Both the position numbers and the translations under genes were made by a program. A stretch of 64,000 nucleotides of DNA from Rhizobium oryzihabitans (GTDB lineage: Bacteria > Pseudomonadota > Alphaproteobacteria > Rhizobiales > Rhizobiaceae): contig NZ_CP048633.1 in assembly GCF_010669145.1 (NCBI RefSeq), forward strand, positions 1 through 64,000, given 5' to 3'. Shown one piece after another: positions 28,632-35,893 of the stretch. Each line of letters begins with the position of its first letter. The stretch's first letter is position 1. The notes beneath the pieces were generated by a model. The model did no database searches. It was not told the origin of the DNA and saw nothing but the letters and a program-made list of their open reading frames with translations.

Positions 28632-29437
28632 CGTTTGACACCCCATGGCAGCCCGGCGGCGCGCCAGCGTTCCAGCGCTTCGCGCAGCAGATGCAGCAGG
28701 CCGTAATCGGTGAGCAGCGCCAGCGCGACGGTGATGGTGAGCCAGGCGCTGACCTGCGCGATATCGAACAGCGCGCGTGCGGTGGCCAGTTCGCCGCCAA
28801 TGCCGCCGGAATTCGACAGAAGCTCGGCCATGACAGTGACTTTCCACGCACTGCCGGCCGTCGTGGTCCAGGCGGGAAAGAGATAGGAAAGCACATGCGG
28901 CATGGTGACGGTGCGCAACCGGTAAAACCATGGAGCACCGAAGGCCTGCGCCATCACCTCCAGCTGACGATCCCGCTTGGCGACACCTTCCAATGCACCG
29001 GCAAAGGAAACGGGAGCCGATGCGATGACAACGGTCATGACGGCAGTGCCGCCGGAGGAACCGAACCAGATCAGCGCCAGCACGATCCAGCCTATGGGCG
29101 GAACGCCGAGCAGGACGGTGACAACAGGCTTCATCAGCCGCATGGCCGCGAAGGAGTAACCCGCCATCACGCCGGCGACGGTGCCGATGCCCGCCGCAAT
29201 GGTGAAACCAGTCAGGGCCCTGACGGCGCTCTGCGACAGGATCGCGAAGAAATCCGGCCTCGCCGCAAGCACTCCGATAGCCGTGAAGGTCTCACCCGGC
29301 GAAGGCAGGATGAAGGAGCCATAAATTTCATGCCCGGCCTGCCAGGCGGCGAGAAAGCAGAAAATACCCGAAAGCCCCGCCCAGCCCGCCCAGAGATAGC
29401 GGCCCATCCAGCCAAGACTTTCGAGAATGCGGTTCAT
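28628..29437 (-). CDS. ABC transporter permease (nitrate/sulfonate/taurine type)
   Basis: 269 residues with about six hydrophobic segments and the EAA-type loop EVMAQAFGAPWFYRLRTVTMPHVLSYLFPAWTTTAGSAWKVTVMAEL, which is read as two adjoining stretches. This is the SsuC/TauC/NrtB subfamily. It sits 5 bp after the truncated substrate-binding gene and overlaps the ATPase, so it belonged to a binding protein-permease-ATPase operon. Without an intact binding protein the importer is probably orphaned. Confidence 0.9.
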   Translation of the reverse strand: MNRILESLGWMGRYLWAGWAGLSGIFCFLAAWQAGHEIYGSFILPSPGETFTAIGVLAARPDFFAILSQSAVRALTGFTIAAGIGTVAGVMAGYSFAAMRLMKPVVTVLLGVPPIGWIVLALIWFGSSGGTAVMTVVIASAPVSFAGALEGVAKRDRQLEVMAQAFGAPWFYRLRTVTMPHVLSYLFPAWTTTAGSAWKVTVMAELLSNSGGIGGELATARALFDIAQVSAWLTITVALALLTDYGLLHLLREALERWRAAGLPWGVKR

Positions 29438-29442
29438 GCCTG

Positions 29443-29643
29443 CTACACCAGATAAAAACCGTCATCCGGCCGCCGACCGCCGATGATCGCGGGGTCGGCC
29501 TTGGCGAGTTCATCGTAAAACGCCTCAAGATCGGTACGCGCAGCACTCGCCTTCAGCGCACATAGATGGCTAGTCGGGAAGGAGGCAGCGATGATTTCCG
29601 GCGGGAAACCCAAGGCATCGGCGGCCGCAGCGGCCGCCGTCAT
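29443..29643 (-). pseudogene. ABC substrate-binding protein, C-terminal fragment
   Basis: The frame ALGFPPEIIAASFPTSHLCALKASAARTDLEAFYDELAKADPAIIGG ends FYLV, which is the C-terminus of an NrtA/SsuA-like binding protein directly upstream of its permease (read here in parts). Only about 60 of some 320 residues remain. At about 29640 the sequence passes abruptly into a Crp/Fnr gene on the opposite strand, so the 5' four-fifths have been removed by a rearrangement. Confidence 0.65.
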
Positions 29644-30133
29644 CGTGCGTGTGGTGCATCCCGGTGATCTCTTCGGTTTCGCCCGGGCGCTGCAGCGGTC
29701 CGATTATCCCGGTACCGCGACCACGGCCGCCGAAAGCGTGATCCTTTCCTGGCAGACGGACCTCTGGCCGCACTTCGTCGAGCAGAACCCGCACCTTGCC
29801 GTCTCCGCCATGCAGACCATTGGCCAACGTCTTGAGGAAGCCCATACGCGCATCCGCGAAATGTCGACGCAGGAGGTAGAGCGTCGGGTGGCGCACGCCG
29901 TACTGCGCCTTTCGCAACAGGCAGGGCGCAAGGAGGTGGACGGTATTCGAATCGACTTCCCGATCTCGCGGCAGGATATAGTGGAAATGACCGGTACCAC
30001 GCTCCACACCGTTTCTCGCATCCTGTCCAGTTGGGAGAGCAAGGGCCTCGTACAGGGCGGCCGGCAGAAGCTTCTCGTATGCGATCTGCCGGGCCTCGCT
30101 CAACTAGCGGACGGCGATACCAGTCAAGTCTAG
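29640..30133 (+). pseudogene. Crp/Fnr-family regulator, N-terminally truncated
   Basis: From VIVRVVHPGDLFGFARAL the sequence follows a Crp/Fnr regulator: end of the cAMP-like beta-barrel, dimerisation helix (LAVSAMQTIGQRLEEAHTRI), and the winged helix FPISRQDIVEMTGTTLHTVSRILSSWESKGLV with a complete recognition helix. The first 70-80 residues of the sensory domain are missing. The open frame extends upstream to 29591, but that part (MISGGKPKASAAAAA) is just the antisense of the binding-protein fragment. With an nnrS-like and a NapC-like piece nearby, an NnrR-type nitrogen-oxide regulator is a reasonable guess. Confidence 0.75.
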
Positions 30134-30235
30134 GGCGGAGCCTTGGCCTCGCTCATTGCGACAGCCTGCTCTTGCGCATTTCTTACTGTCTGTCGATTAT
30201 AAGCAGGCTGCTAGTTGAAGTGGCGGGACATATGA

Positions 30236-30256
30236 TGTTTATAAATGCGGTAAACA
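30236..30256. promoter_or_regulatory. Inverted repeat before vapB, candidate autoregulatory operator
   Basis: TGTTTA, 9-base spacer, TAAACA, ending 16 bp before the vapB ATG. VapB antitoxins bind short inverted repeats at their own promoter, so this is a plausible operator. Confidence 0.5.
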
Positions 30257-30272
30257 CTGAGGGGAGCGAACC

Positions 30273-30533
30273 ATGCCCCATGTCGCCCGCGTATTTCAGT
30301 CCGGTAACTCCCAATCGATTCGCCTGCCGAAAGAATTGCGTTTCGACGTCGATCGCGTGGACATAACGCAAGTGGGCGATGCGCTTGTTCTGCGGCCGCA
30401 CGTTGAGCGTGGCGAGGCATGGCCGTCCCTGAAAGCAGCGATTGCGCGCGGCGTAAGCGACGATTTTATGGGAGGCGGGCGCGACGAGCCAGATCCACAG
30501 GACCGGCAGGAGATTTATTCGGTGTTTACGTGA
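30273..30533 (+). CDS. vapB: VapB-type antitoxin (AbrB/SpoVT fold)
   Basis: 86 residues. The AbrB-like N-terminus VARVFQSGNSQSIRLPKELRFDVDRVDI binds DNA, and the C-terminus (GGGRDEPDPQDRQEIYSVF) would clasp the VapC toxin. GGGGAG precedes the ATG. The stop overlaps the GTG start of a vapC gene (GTGA), the usual arrangement. Since vapC is ruined, this is an orphan antitoxin that could still repress or cross-neutralise related toxins. Confidence 0.85.
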   Translation: MPHVARVFQSGNSQSIRLPKELRFDVDRVDITQVGDALVLRPHVERGEAWPSLKAAIARGVSDDFMGGGRDEPDPQDRQEIYSVFT

Positions 30534-30571
30534 TCTCGCATCTTCTCGACACGAATGCGGTCATTCATTGA
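30530..30571 (+). pseudogene. vapC: VapC toxin remnant (5' end only)
   Basis: The GTG at 30530 gives VISHLLDTNAVIH then TGA at 30569-30571. The PIN-domain opening LLDTNAVI with its first catalytic Asp is clear. Restoring one base after GTCATT would extend it by ALIGRR, as in related toxins, but the text then stops resembling VapC and no other PIN motifs follow in any + strand frame. Hence the gene is both frameshifted and truncated. Confidence 0.7.
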
Positions 30572-31063
30572 TTGGCCGCCGATGGGATAAGCAGGTGCAT
30601 CCCGCTCGCGAGATCGATCGCTTCGTGACCGGAACGATTGAGGCGAAGCGCAGGAAGGGATGAGAGCGCCGCAAAATGTCCGCATCCGAAGACAAAAATC
30701 CGACGGCTGTCGTGCAGGCTTGCGGAAAACGCAGGCATATCCGCGTCGGATATTGCATGGCGGCCTGTTAAAGAACCGTGATCTCGCTGTCCAGGACCGA
30801 CGCGAGCAGGCTGTTGTCTTCGGGCCGCACCGGTTGCGCAGCCATGCGCGCTGCAGGTCTTTCGAAATCCCCTCCCCATCCGTTAAACTCGACTGAAGGA
30901 AACTTCTGAACTCCGTGTCGCCCTTGAACCCAGGCGACGTGCAAGCCTGACGGCCGACGATGGACGCCCCCCAGCACGAGAGGAAACATCCTCACCGTTG
31001 TCCATTGCCGCACCGATCGGATCTTGTAACGGGATGCCGAGAAGGCGCGTGTCGACCGATGCT
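30572..31063. other. No convincing gene
   Basis: Frames on both strands are short and unlike proteins. A - strand frame ending HEAIDLASGMHLL (about 30590-30640) faintly recalls the end of a PIN domain, but this is too weak to annotate. Confidence 0.3.
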
Positions 31064-31088
31064 GGAACCAAAACAACATCAGAGGGTT
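31064..31088 (+). promoter_or_regulatory. EcfG/RpoE2-type general stress promoter
   Basis: GGAAC (31064-31068), 17 bases, GTT (31086-31088). It sits 45 bp before the 105-residue secreted-protein gene and is the second perfect match in this window. Confidence 0.72.
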
Positions 31089-31133
31089 AATCAGGCGGAT
31101 CAATCTACGCAGATCCGAGCTAGGGAGAAAACT

Positions 31134-31451
31134 ATGAAAAACACTATTCTCACAGCCGCCTTCATTTGTGTCTCGGCCCTTGCAGCACATGCTCAAGGTG
31201 CGCCCGCGGCCAACAGCGACAGAAACACGCCGGCAATTGCGACCCCCGACATGAAAAACCCGACGGCCCCGGTGGAGGGCGCCAACAGTTTTACTGAGGA
31301 CCAGGCAAAGGATCGGATCGAAAAAGCGGGTTATACGGGGTTGAAGGATCTCAAGAAAGACGACAGGGGCGTTTGGAATGCCACCGGCATGAAGGACGGC
31401 AAAACTGTTTCGATCGCCCTCGATTATCAGGGCAATGTTGTTGCCAAGTAA
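31134..31451 (+). CDS. Secreted PepSY-like small protein
   Basis: 105 residues. The signal peptide MKNTILTAAFICVSALAAHA ends at an AHA-Q cleavage site; then a Pro/Asn-rich stretch and a folded C-terminal part NSFTEDQAKDRIEKAGYTGL, KDDRGVWNATGMKDGKTVSI, ALDYQGNVVAK. The layout resembles PepSY/YpeB-like periplasmic proteins. The upstream EcfG promoter suggests stress induction, and it is followed 16 bp later by the next gene. Confidence 0.75.
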   Translation: MKNTILTAAFICVSALAAHAQGAPAANSDRNTPAIATPDMKNPTAPVEGANSFTEDQAKDRIEKAGYTGLKDLKKDDRGVWNATGMKDGKTVSIALDYQGNVVAK

Positions 31452-31467
31452 CCCCTAGGAGGATGTT

Positions 31468-32067
31468 ATGAGAACTGTTACCGGACTTTTTGACGATTAC
31501 GCAGACGCAAGTTCCGCTGTCAGTGAACTCGAAGCTCTGGGCGTACCATCCAGCGATATCAGTATCGTTTCCAATAACAGCGATCGGCGACACGAAGAGT
31601 CGAATGCCGCAGAAGGGGCCGGAACTGGTGCGGGGATCGGTGCGGTCGTCGGCGGCGCGGGCGGCCTGCTCACCGGCCTTGGCTTGATGGCCATTCCGGG
31701 CGTCGGTCCGGTCGTCGCAGCCGGCTGGCTTGCTGCGACTGCGGCCGGCGCGGCAGCCGGTGCGGTTGCAGGAGGGGCCGCTGGCGGGATTATTGGCGCA
31801 CTGACGAGCTCCGGCGTCCCGGAACGAGATGCCCACTTCTACGCCGAAGGCGTCCGAAGGGGTGGCACCCTCGTCACCGCAAAGGTGGATGACGCCTTGG
31901 CGCCGGAGGCTGAAGCCATTCTCAAACGCTCGAATTGGGTCGATCCGACAGAACGTCGCGCCGCCTACGAAAAGCAAGGATGGACGCATTTCGACGAAAC
32001 GCTCTCGCCCTACGAGGCCGACCAGATCGAGCAGGAACGGCTTCGCTATCGCCGCAATGGTATGTGA
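31468..32067 (+). CDS. Stress-type protein with central glycine zipper
   Basis: 199 residues. The N-terminus MRTVTGLFDDYADASSAVSE, LEALGVPSSDISIVSNN is the fold seen in general stress protein 17M-like domains (a sequence-shuffled ferredoxin-like unit). A long Gly/Ala-rich segment (about residues 50-112) forms a glycine zipper capable of membrane insertion. The C-terminus (HFYAEGVRRGGTLVTAKVDD, then SPYEADQIEQERLRYRR) is soluble. GGAGG precedes the ATG. It probably shares the EcfG promoter with the preceding gene. Confidence 0.8.
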   Translation: MRTVTGLFDDYADASSAVSELEALGVPSSDISIVSNNSDRRHEESNAAEGAGTGAGIGAVVGGAGGLLTGLGLMAIPGVGPVVAAGWLAATAAGAAAGAVAGGAAGGIIGALTSSGVPERDAHFYAEGVRRGGTLVTAKVDDALAPEAEAILKRSNWVDPTERRAAYEKQGWTHFDETLSPYEADQIEQERLRYRRNGM

Positions 32068-32078
32068 GAGTTTCAGGA

Positions 32079-32101
32079 GGGGCGCCACGGTGGCGCCCCT
32101 T
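32079..32101 (+). terminator. GC-rich hairpin after the stress operon
   Basis: GGGGCGCC, loop ACGG, TGGCGCCCC with only TT after it: a strong stem, but a weak T-tract. Confidence 0.5.
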
Positions 32102-32200
32102 CAGTGACGCCCGATACCGCCTTTGATAAAGATCTCGTTTGTAAGCCGCGATTAATTTAACGGTCTGCGACAGAGATTTCATTCCACCCGCTCTAACTAG

Positions 32201-33617
32201 CACTACTTTGGCAGAATTGAATTTTTGCTTTGAAAGTGCTGTTGACAGTGCGGACATCGGATCTGTGCTGTCGGTATAGCAAGCGCATTGATCACGGCTC
32301 GACGGACGGCTGGCAAGGTCGGTTCAGGCGGCCCTCGGCGAACTCTTTGCTTCTTTTTTTTCCCACTTTGCAGTTTGCAATCTCTGGTGCTGGAGAAAAG
32401 CATAAGCGATCATCGTCATCAGAGCGTGCCGATGTAGGCCTTGCCACGATCGGCCCTCGAAGTGATCGAGACCGAGCTCCTCTTTCATCTGCTGATGTGC
32501 CTGTTCGCAGACCCATCTCGCCTTGATCGCGGCCGCCAGCACTTTCAATGTCGCATCGACGGGCAGGTTGGACAGGTAGTATTTGCGCTCGTCGTTTGAT
32601 CGCCATTCGCCAACTAGCCAGGCCGCTTCGCCCGGCATGTGCTGCTGTCCCTTGTCATAGATGCGCTGCGGCGTGCCATCGGCGATCCGGATGCGCAATG
32701 CTGCAAACCGTGCGGTCAGGCGACCTTTTGTGCCGCGGCGCCAACTGACCTTCTTCCAGCTTGCAGATGCCAACATCGTTTCGGCGGCAACCGAAAGGGT
32801 GTCGGGGATCGAATGCTTGCGAGGACGGCCATGACCGGAGACGGGAAAGATCAATCCGACATCATCGGGATAAACCTTCTGATGCTTGGGGATACCGACC
32901 GCCCAGGTGAGGCCACGTTCACTCAAGCCCTTTCGGAACGCAGCCGACAGGCCGTAACCTGCGTCAGCCAGCACTGTGCCAAACCGGACACCGGTCACGA
33001 TCAACCGATCGATCTCGGCAAGAGCAATCTCCGGCTTCGTGCGAGAGGTCCGCATGTCGTCTGGGACCCCAGCCTTCGCCATGCGCTCCTGATCACCGAT
33101 CCAGCTATCCGGCAGGAACAGACGCAGGCCAACCGGGACCGGCACCTCTTCTCGCGCAAGCGTCACCGACACCAGCGTCTGGCAATTTGCTCTCTTGCCC
33201 AGCATCGAGGCGTATTGCGGCGCGACTCCGACCGAATGATCACCCTTCTTCGGCAGGCCGGTGTCATCAATCACCAGAAACGCATCGGATGCGCCAACGA
33301 TCCTGTCCGCCTGCAGCGCGAGCTCGGCCTCAAGAGGAACAGCATCCCAAAGGCCGTCGGAAATGAAATGGTGGAGGCGGTCATACTGGCCTGGAGCGAA
33401 CCGTTCCGCCATCGGCTCAATACTTTTGCGGTCTCCGGGGCCGATAAGCCCCGACACATAAAGTGGACACATCTGTCGCCGTTTCTTGTGTCCAAGCTTC
33501 TCCAGAAACGGCTGCAAAAATGCTGAAAGCTCCGTATTCCAATCCGCCATATCGCGCCCCAAAAGTGAGAGCGCAAATCATCTCAAACCAGGCTTGCACG
33601 AATCTGCCAAAGTAGTG
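32201..33617 (-). mobile_element. IS701-family insertion sequence, copy 1 (cluster 1)
   Basis: 1417 bp bounded by perfect 15-base inverted ends (CACTACTTTGGCAGA) and flanked by CTAG on both sides, the YTAR-type 4-bp target duplication of the IS701 family. One transposase gene on the - strand. The CTAG at 33618-33621 is shared with the next copy. Confidence 0.9.
32324..33562 (-). CDS. IS701-family DDE transposase
   Basis: 412 residues. DDE triad candidates are Asp99/100 in LVIDDTGLPKKGDHSV, Asp200 in TVLADAGYGLSAAF and a Glu in WVCEQAHQQMKEELGLDHFEGRS (about 353-362). The frame ends after an A8 run (WEKKEAKSSPRAA). Skipping one A would instead enter a 60-residue tail KKQRVRRGPPEPTLPAVRRA...RCPHCQQHFQ that ends in the inverted repeat and contains a CPHC zinc-knuckle-like motif. 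The 295-residue antisense frame is a coding shadow. Confidence 0.9.
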   Translation of the reverse strand: MGRDMADWNTELSAFLQPFLEKLGHKKRRQMCPLYVSGLIGPGDRKSIEPMAERFAPGQYDRLHHFISDGLWDAVPLEAELALQADRIVGASDAFLVIDDTGLPKKGDHSVGVAPQYASMLGKRANCQTLVSVTLAREEVPVPVGLRLFLPDSWIGDQERMAKAGVPDDMRTSRTKPEIALAEIDRLIVTGVRFGTVLADAGYGLSAAFRKGLSERGLTWAVGIPKHQKVYPDDVGLIFPVSGHGRPRKHSIPDTLSVAAETMLASASWKKVSWRRGTKGRLTARFAALRIRIADGTPQRIYDKGQQHMPGEAAWLVGEWRSNDERKYYLSNLPVDATLKVLAAAIKARWVCEQAHQQMKEELGLDHFEGRSWQGLHRHALMTMIAYAFLQHQRLQTAKWEKKEAKSSPRAA

Positions 33618-33621
33618 CTAG

Positions 33622-35038
33622 CACTACTTTGGCAGAATTGAATTTTTGCTTTGAAAGTGCTGTTGACAGTGCGGACATCGGATCTGTGCTGTCGGTATAG
33701 CAAGCGCATTGATCACGGCTCGACGGACGGCTGGCAAGGTCGGTTCAGGCGGCCCTCGGCGAACTCTTTGCTTCTTTTTTTTCCCACTTTGCAGTTTGCA
33801 ATCTCTGGTGCTGGAGAAAAGCATAAGCGATCATCGTCATCAGAGCGTGCCGATGTAGGCCTTGCCACGATCGGCCCTCGAAGTGATCGAGACCGAGCTC
33901 CTCTTTCATCTGCTGATGTGCCTGTTCGCAGACCCATCTCGCCTTGATCGCGGCCGCCAGCACTTTCAATGTCGCATCGACGGGCAGGTTGGACAGGTAG
34001 TATTTGCGCTCGTCGTTTGATCGCCATTCGCCAACTAGCCAGGCCGCTTCGCCCGGCATGTGCTGCTGTCCCTTGTCATAGATGCGCTGCGGCGTGCCAT
34101 CGGCGATCCGGATGCGCAATGCTGCAAACCGTGCGGTCAGGCGACCTTTTGTGCCGCGGCGCCAACTGACCTTCTTCCAGCTTGCAGATGCCAACATCGT
34201 TTCGGCGGCAACCGAAAGGGTGTCGGGGATCGAATGCTTGCGAGGACGGCCATGACCGGAGACGGGAAAGATCAATCCGACATCATCGGGATAAACCTTC
34301 TGATGCTTGGGGATACCGACCGCCCAGGTGAGGCCACGTTCACTCAAGCCCTTTCGGAACGCAGCCGACAGGCCGTAACCTGCGTCAGCCAGCACTGTGC
34401 CAAACCGGACACCGGTCACGATCAACCGATCGATCTCGGCAAGAGCAATCTCCGGCTTCGTGCGAGAGGTCCGCATGTCGTCTGGGACCCCAGCCTTCGC
34501 CATGCGCTCCTGATCACCGATCCAGCTATCCGGCAGGAACAGACGCAGGCCAACCGGGACCGGCACCTCTTCTCGCGCAAGCGTCACCGACACCAGCGTC
34601 TGGCAATTTGCTCTCTTGCCCAGCATCGAGGCGTATTGCGGCGCGACTCCGACCGAATGATCACCCTTCTTCGGCAGGCCGGTGTCATCAATCACCAGAA
34701 ACGCATCGGATGCGCCAACGATCCTGTCCGCCTGCAGCGCGAGCTCGGCCTCAAGAGGAACAGCATCCCAAAGGCCGTCGGAAATGAAATGGTGGAGGCG
34801 GTCATACTGGCCTGGAGCGAACCGTTCCGCCATCGGCTCAATACTTTTGCGGTCTCCGGGGCCGATAAGCCCCGACACATAAAGTGGACACATCTGTCGC
34901 CGTTTCTTGTGTCCAAGCTTCTCCAGAAACGGCTGCAAAAATGCTGAAAGCTCCGTATTCCAATCCGCCATATCGCGCCCCAAAAGTGAGAGCGCAAATC
35001 ATCTCAAACCAGGCTTGCACGAATCTGCCAAAGTAGTG
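33622..35038 (-). mobile_element. IS701-family insertion sequence, copy 2 (cluster 1)
   Basis: Same length and ends as copy 1, head-to-tail with it, with only CTAG between. Its right flank CTA is followed by the IS5-family element. Confidence 0.9.
33745..34983 (-). CDS. IS701-family DDE transposase, copy 2
   Basis: Translation identical to copy 1 over all 412 residues, including the A8 run. Confidence 0.9.
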   Translation of the reverse strand: MGRDMADWNTELSAFLQPFLEKLGHKKRRQMCPLYVSGLIGPGDRKSIEPMAERFAPGQYDRLHHFISDGLWDAVPLEAELALQADRIVGASDAFLVIDDTGLPKKGDHSVGVAPQYASMLGKRANCQTLVSVTLAREEVPVPVGLRLFLPDSWIGDQERMAKAGVPDDMRTSRTKPEIALAEIDRLIVTGVRFGTVLADAGYGLSAAFRKGLSERGLTWAVGIPKHQKVYPDDVGLIFPVSGHGRPRKHSIPDTLSVAAETMLASASWKKVSWRRGTKGRLTARFAALRIRIADGTPQRIYDKGQQHMPGEAAWLVGEWRSNDERKYYLSNLPVDATLKVLAAAIKARWVCEQAHQQMKEELGLDHFEGRSWQGLHRHALMTMIAYAFLQHQRLQTAKWEKKEAKSSPRAA

Positions 35039-35041
35039 CTA

Positions 35042-35890
35042 GGTCCTGTTGACAAAGTGGATTCCCAAATCAGCAGAAGCGTGATTCAAGACTGCTTTTT
35101 AGGAGGCAGTTTTGGCTCGCGGCGACCTGACAGATATGGAATGGCGGATCATCGAGGGGTTGTTGCCCACCGAACGCGGCAGGAAGTCCCGACCGTCGCA
35201 CGATAATCGGCAATATCTGAACGGTATGCTGCATGTCCTTCGGGTCGGATGCCCGTGGCGCGACATGCATGAGCGATACGGAAAGTGGAATTCGGTCTAT
35301 GTGCGCTTCCGCCGTTGGGCCGAACAAGGCGTTTGGGACGCCCTGCTTGAGACCCTCGTCGAACTGGGGCTGACGGATGACTGGCAGCACATGATCGACA
35401 GCACCACTGTTCGCGGCCATTCGCAGGCGGCGGGCGCAAAAGGGGGACTTATCAGGAGGCTTTTGGTCGATCACGCGGCGGCTTTACGACGAAAATCCAC
35501 GCCCGAGCAGACGGTCAGGGCCGCCCTCTTGGCTTCGTCCTGACAGGCGGCGAGGCTTCGGACTACAACGCCGTTCCTGACTTGCTGGCGATACCGGTCG
35601 GCAAGCCGAGGTTGTTCCTCGCCGACAAAGGCTACGACGGTGACTTCCTGCGTGAAGAACTCCTGATCCACAGTATCAGGCCGGTCATTCCGCCAAAAAC
35701 CAACCGAAAGAACCCGCCTGCCTGCGACTTTCGGGTTTACAAAGATCGAAACCGCATCGAGCGGATGTTCAACCGTCTCAAGCAGTTCCGGCGCGTCGCG
35801 ACCCGATACGACAAGACACGAAAATCCTTCTCGGCATTCCTCGCCCGGGCAGCCGCAAAGATATGGCTGCCATACTTTGTCAACAGGACC
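35042..35890 (+). mobile_element. IS5-family (IS427-like) insertion sequence, copy A
   Basis: 849 bp with inverted ends GGTCCTGTTGACAAAGT. It is inserted into the CTAG joint between two IS701-family copies, duplicating TA (CTA before, TAG after). It encodes orfA and orfB in overlapping frames joined by a slippery site. Confidence 0.88.
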
Positions 35891-35893
35891 TAG
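35112..35893 (+). CDS. IS5-family transposase OrfAB (by -1 frameshift)
   Basis: OrfA (35112-35543) opens MARGDLTDMEWRIIEGLLPT and has WRDMHERYGKWNSVYVRFRRW and HMIDSTTVRGH (first Asp). At 35438-35446 the run AAAAGGGGG allows a -1 slip from GCA-AAA-GGG into KRGTYQEAFGRSRGGFTTKI, which continues as orfB: LFLADKGYDGDFLREELL (second Asp) and DRNRIERMFNRLKQFRRVATRYDK (Glu). The fused protein is about 260 residues. The stop codon TAG is built from the duplicated TA plus G of the target, outside the element proper. Confidence 0.85.

Noticed and set aside
30565..30879. - strand frame with a PIN-domain-like ending (HEAIDLASGMHLL)
   Set aside because: The similarity is limited to a dozen residues, and no catalytic PIN motifs appear in any frame.
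32639..33526. 295-residue + strand frame inside each IS701-family copy (repeated six times)
   Set aside because: It is exactly antisense to the transposase, has no family-like motifs, and repeats only because the element does.
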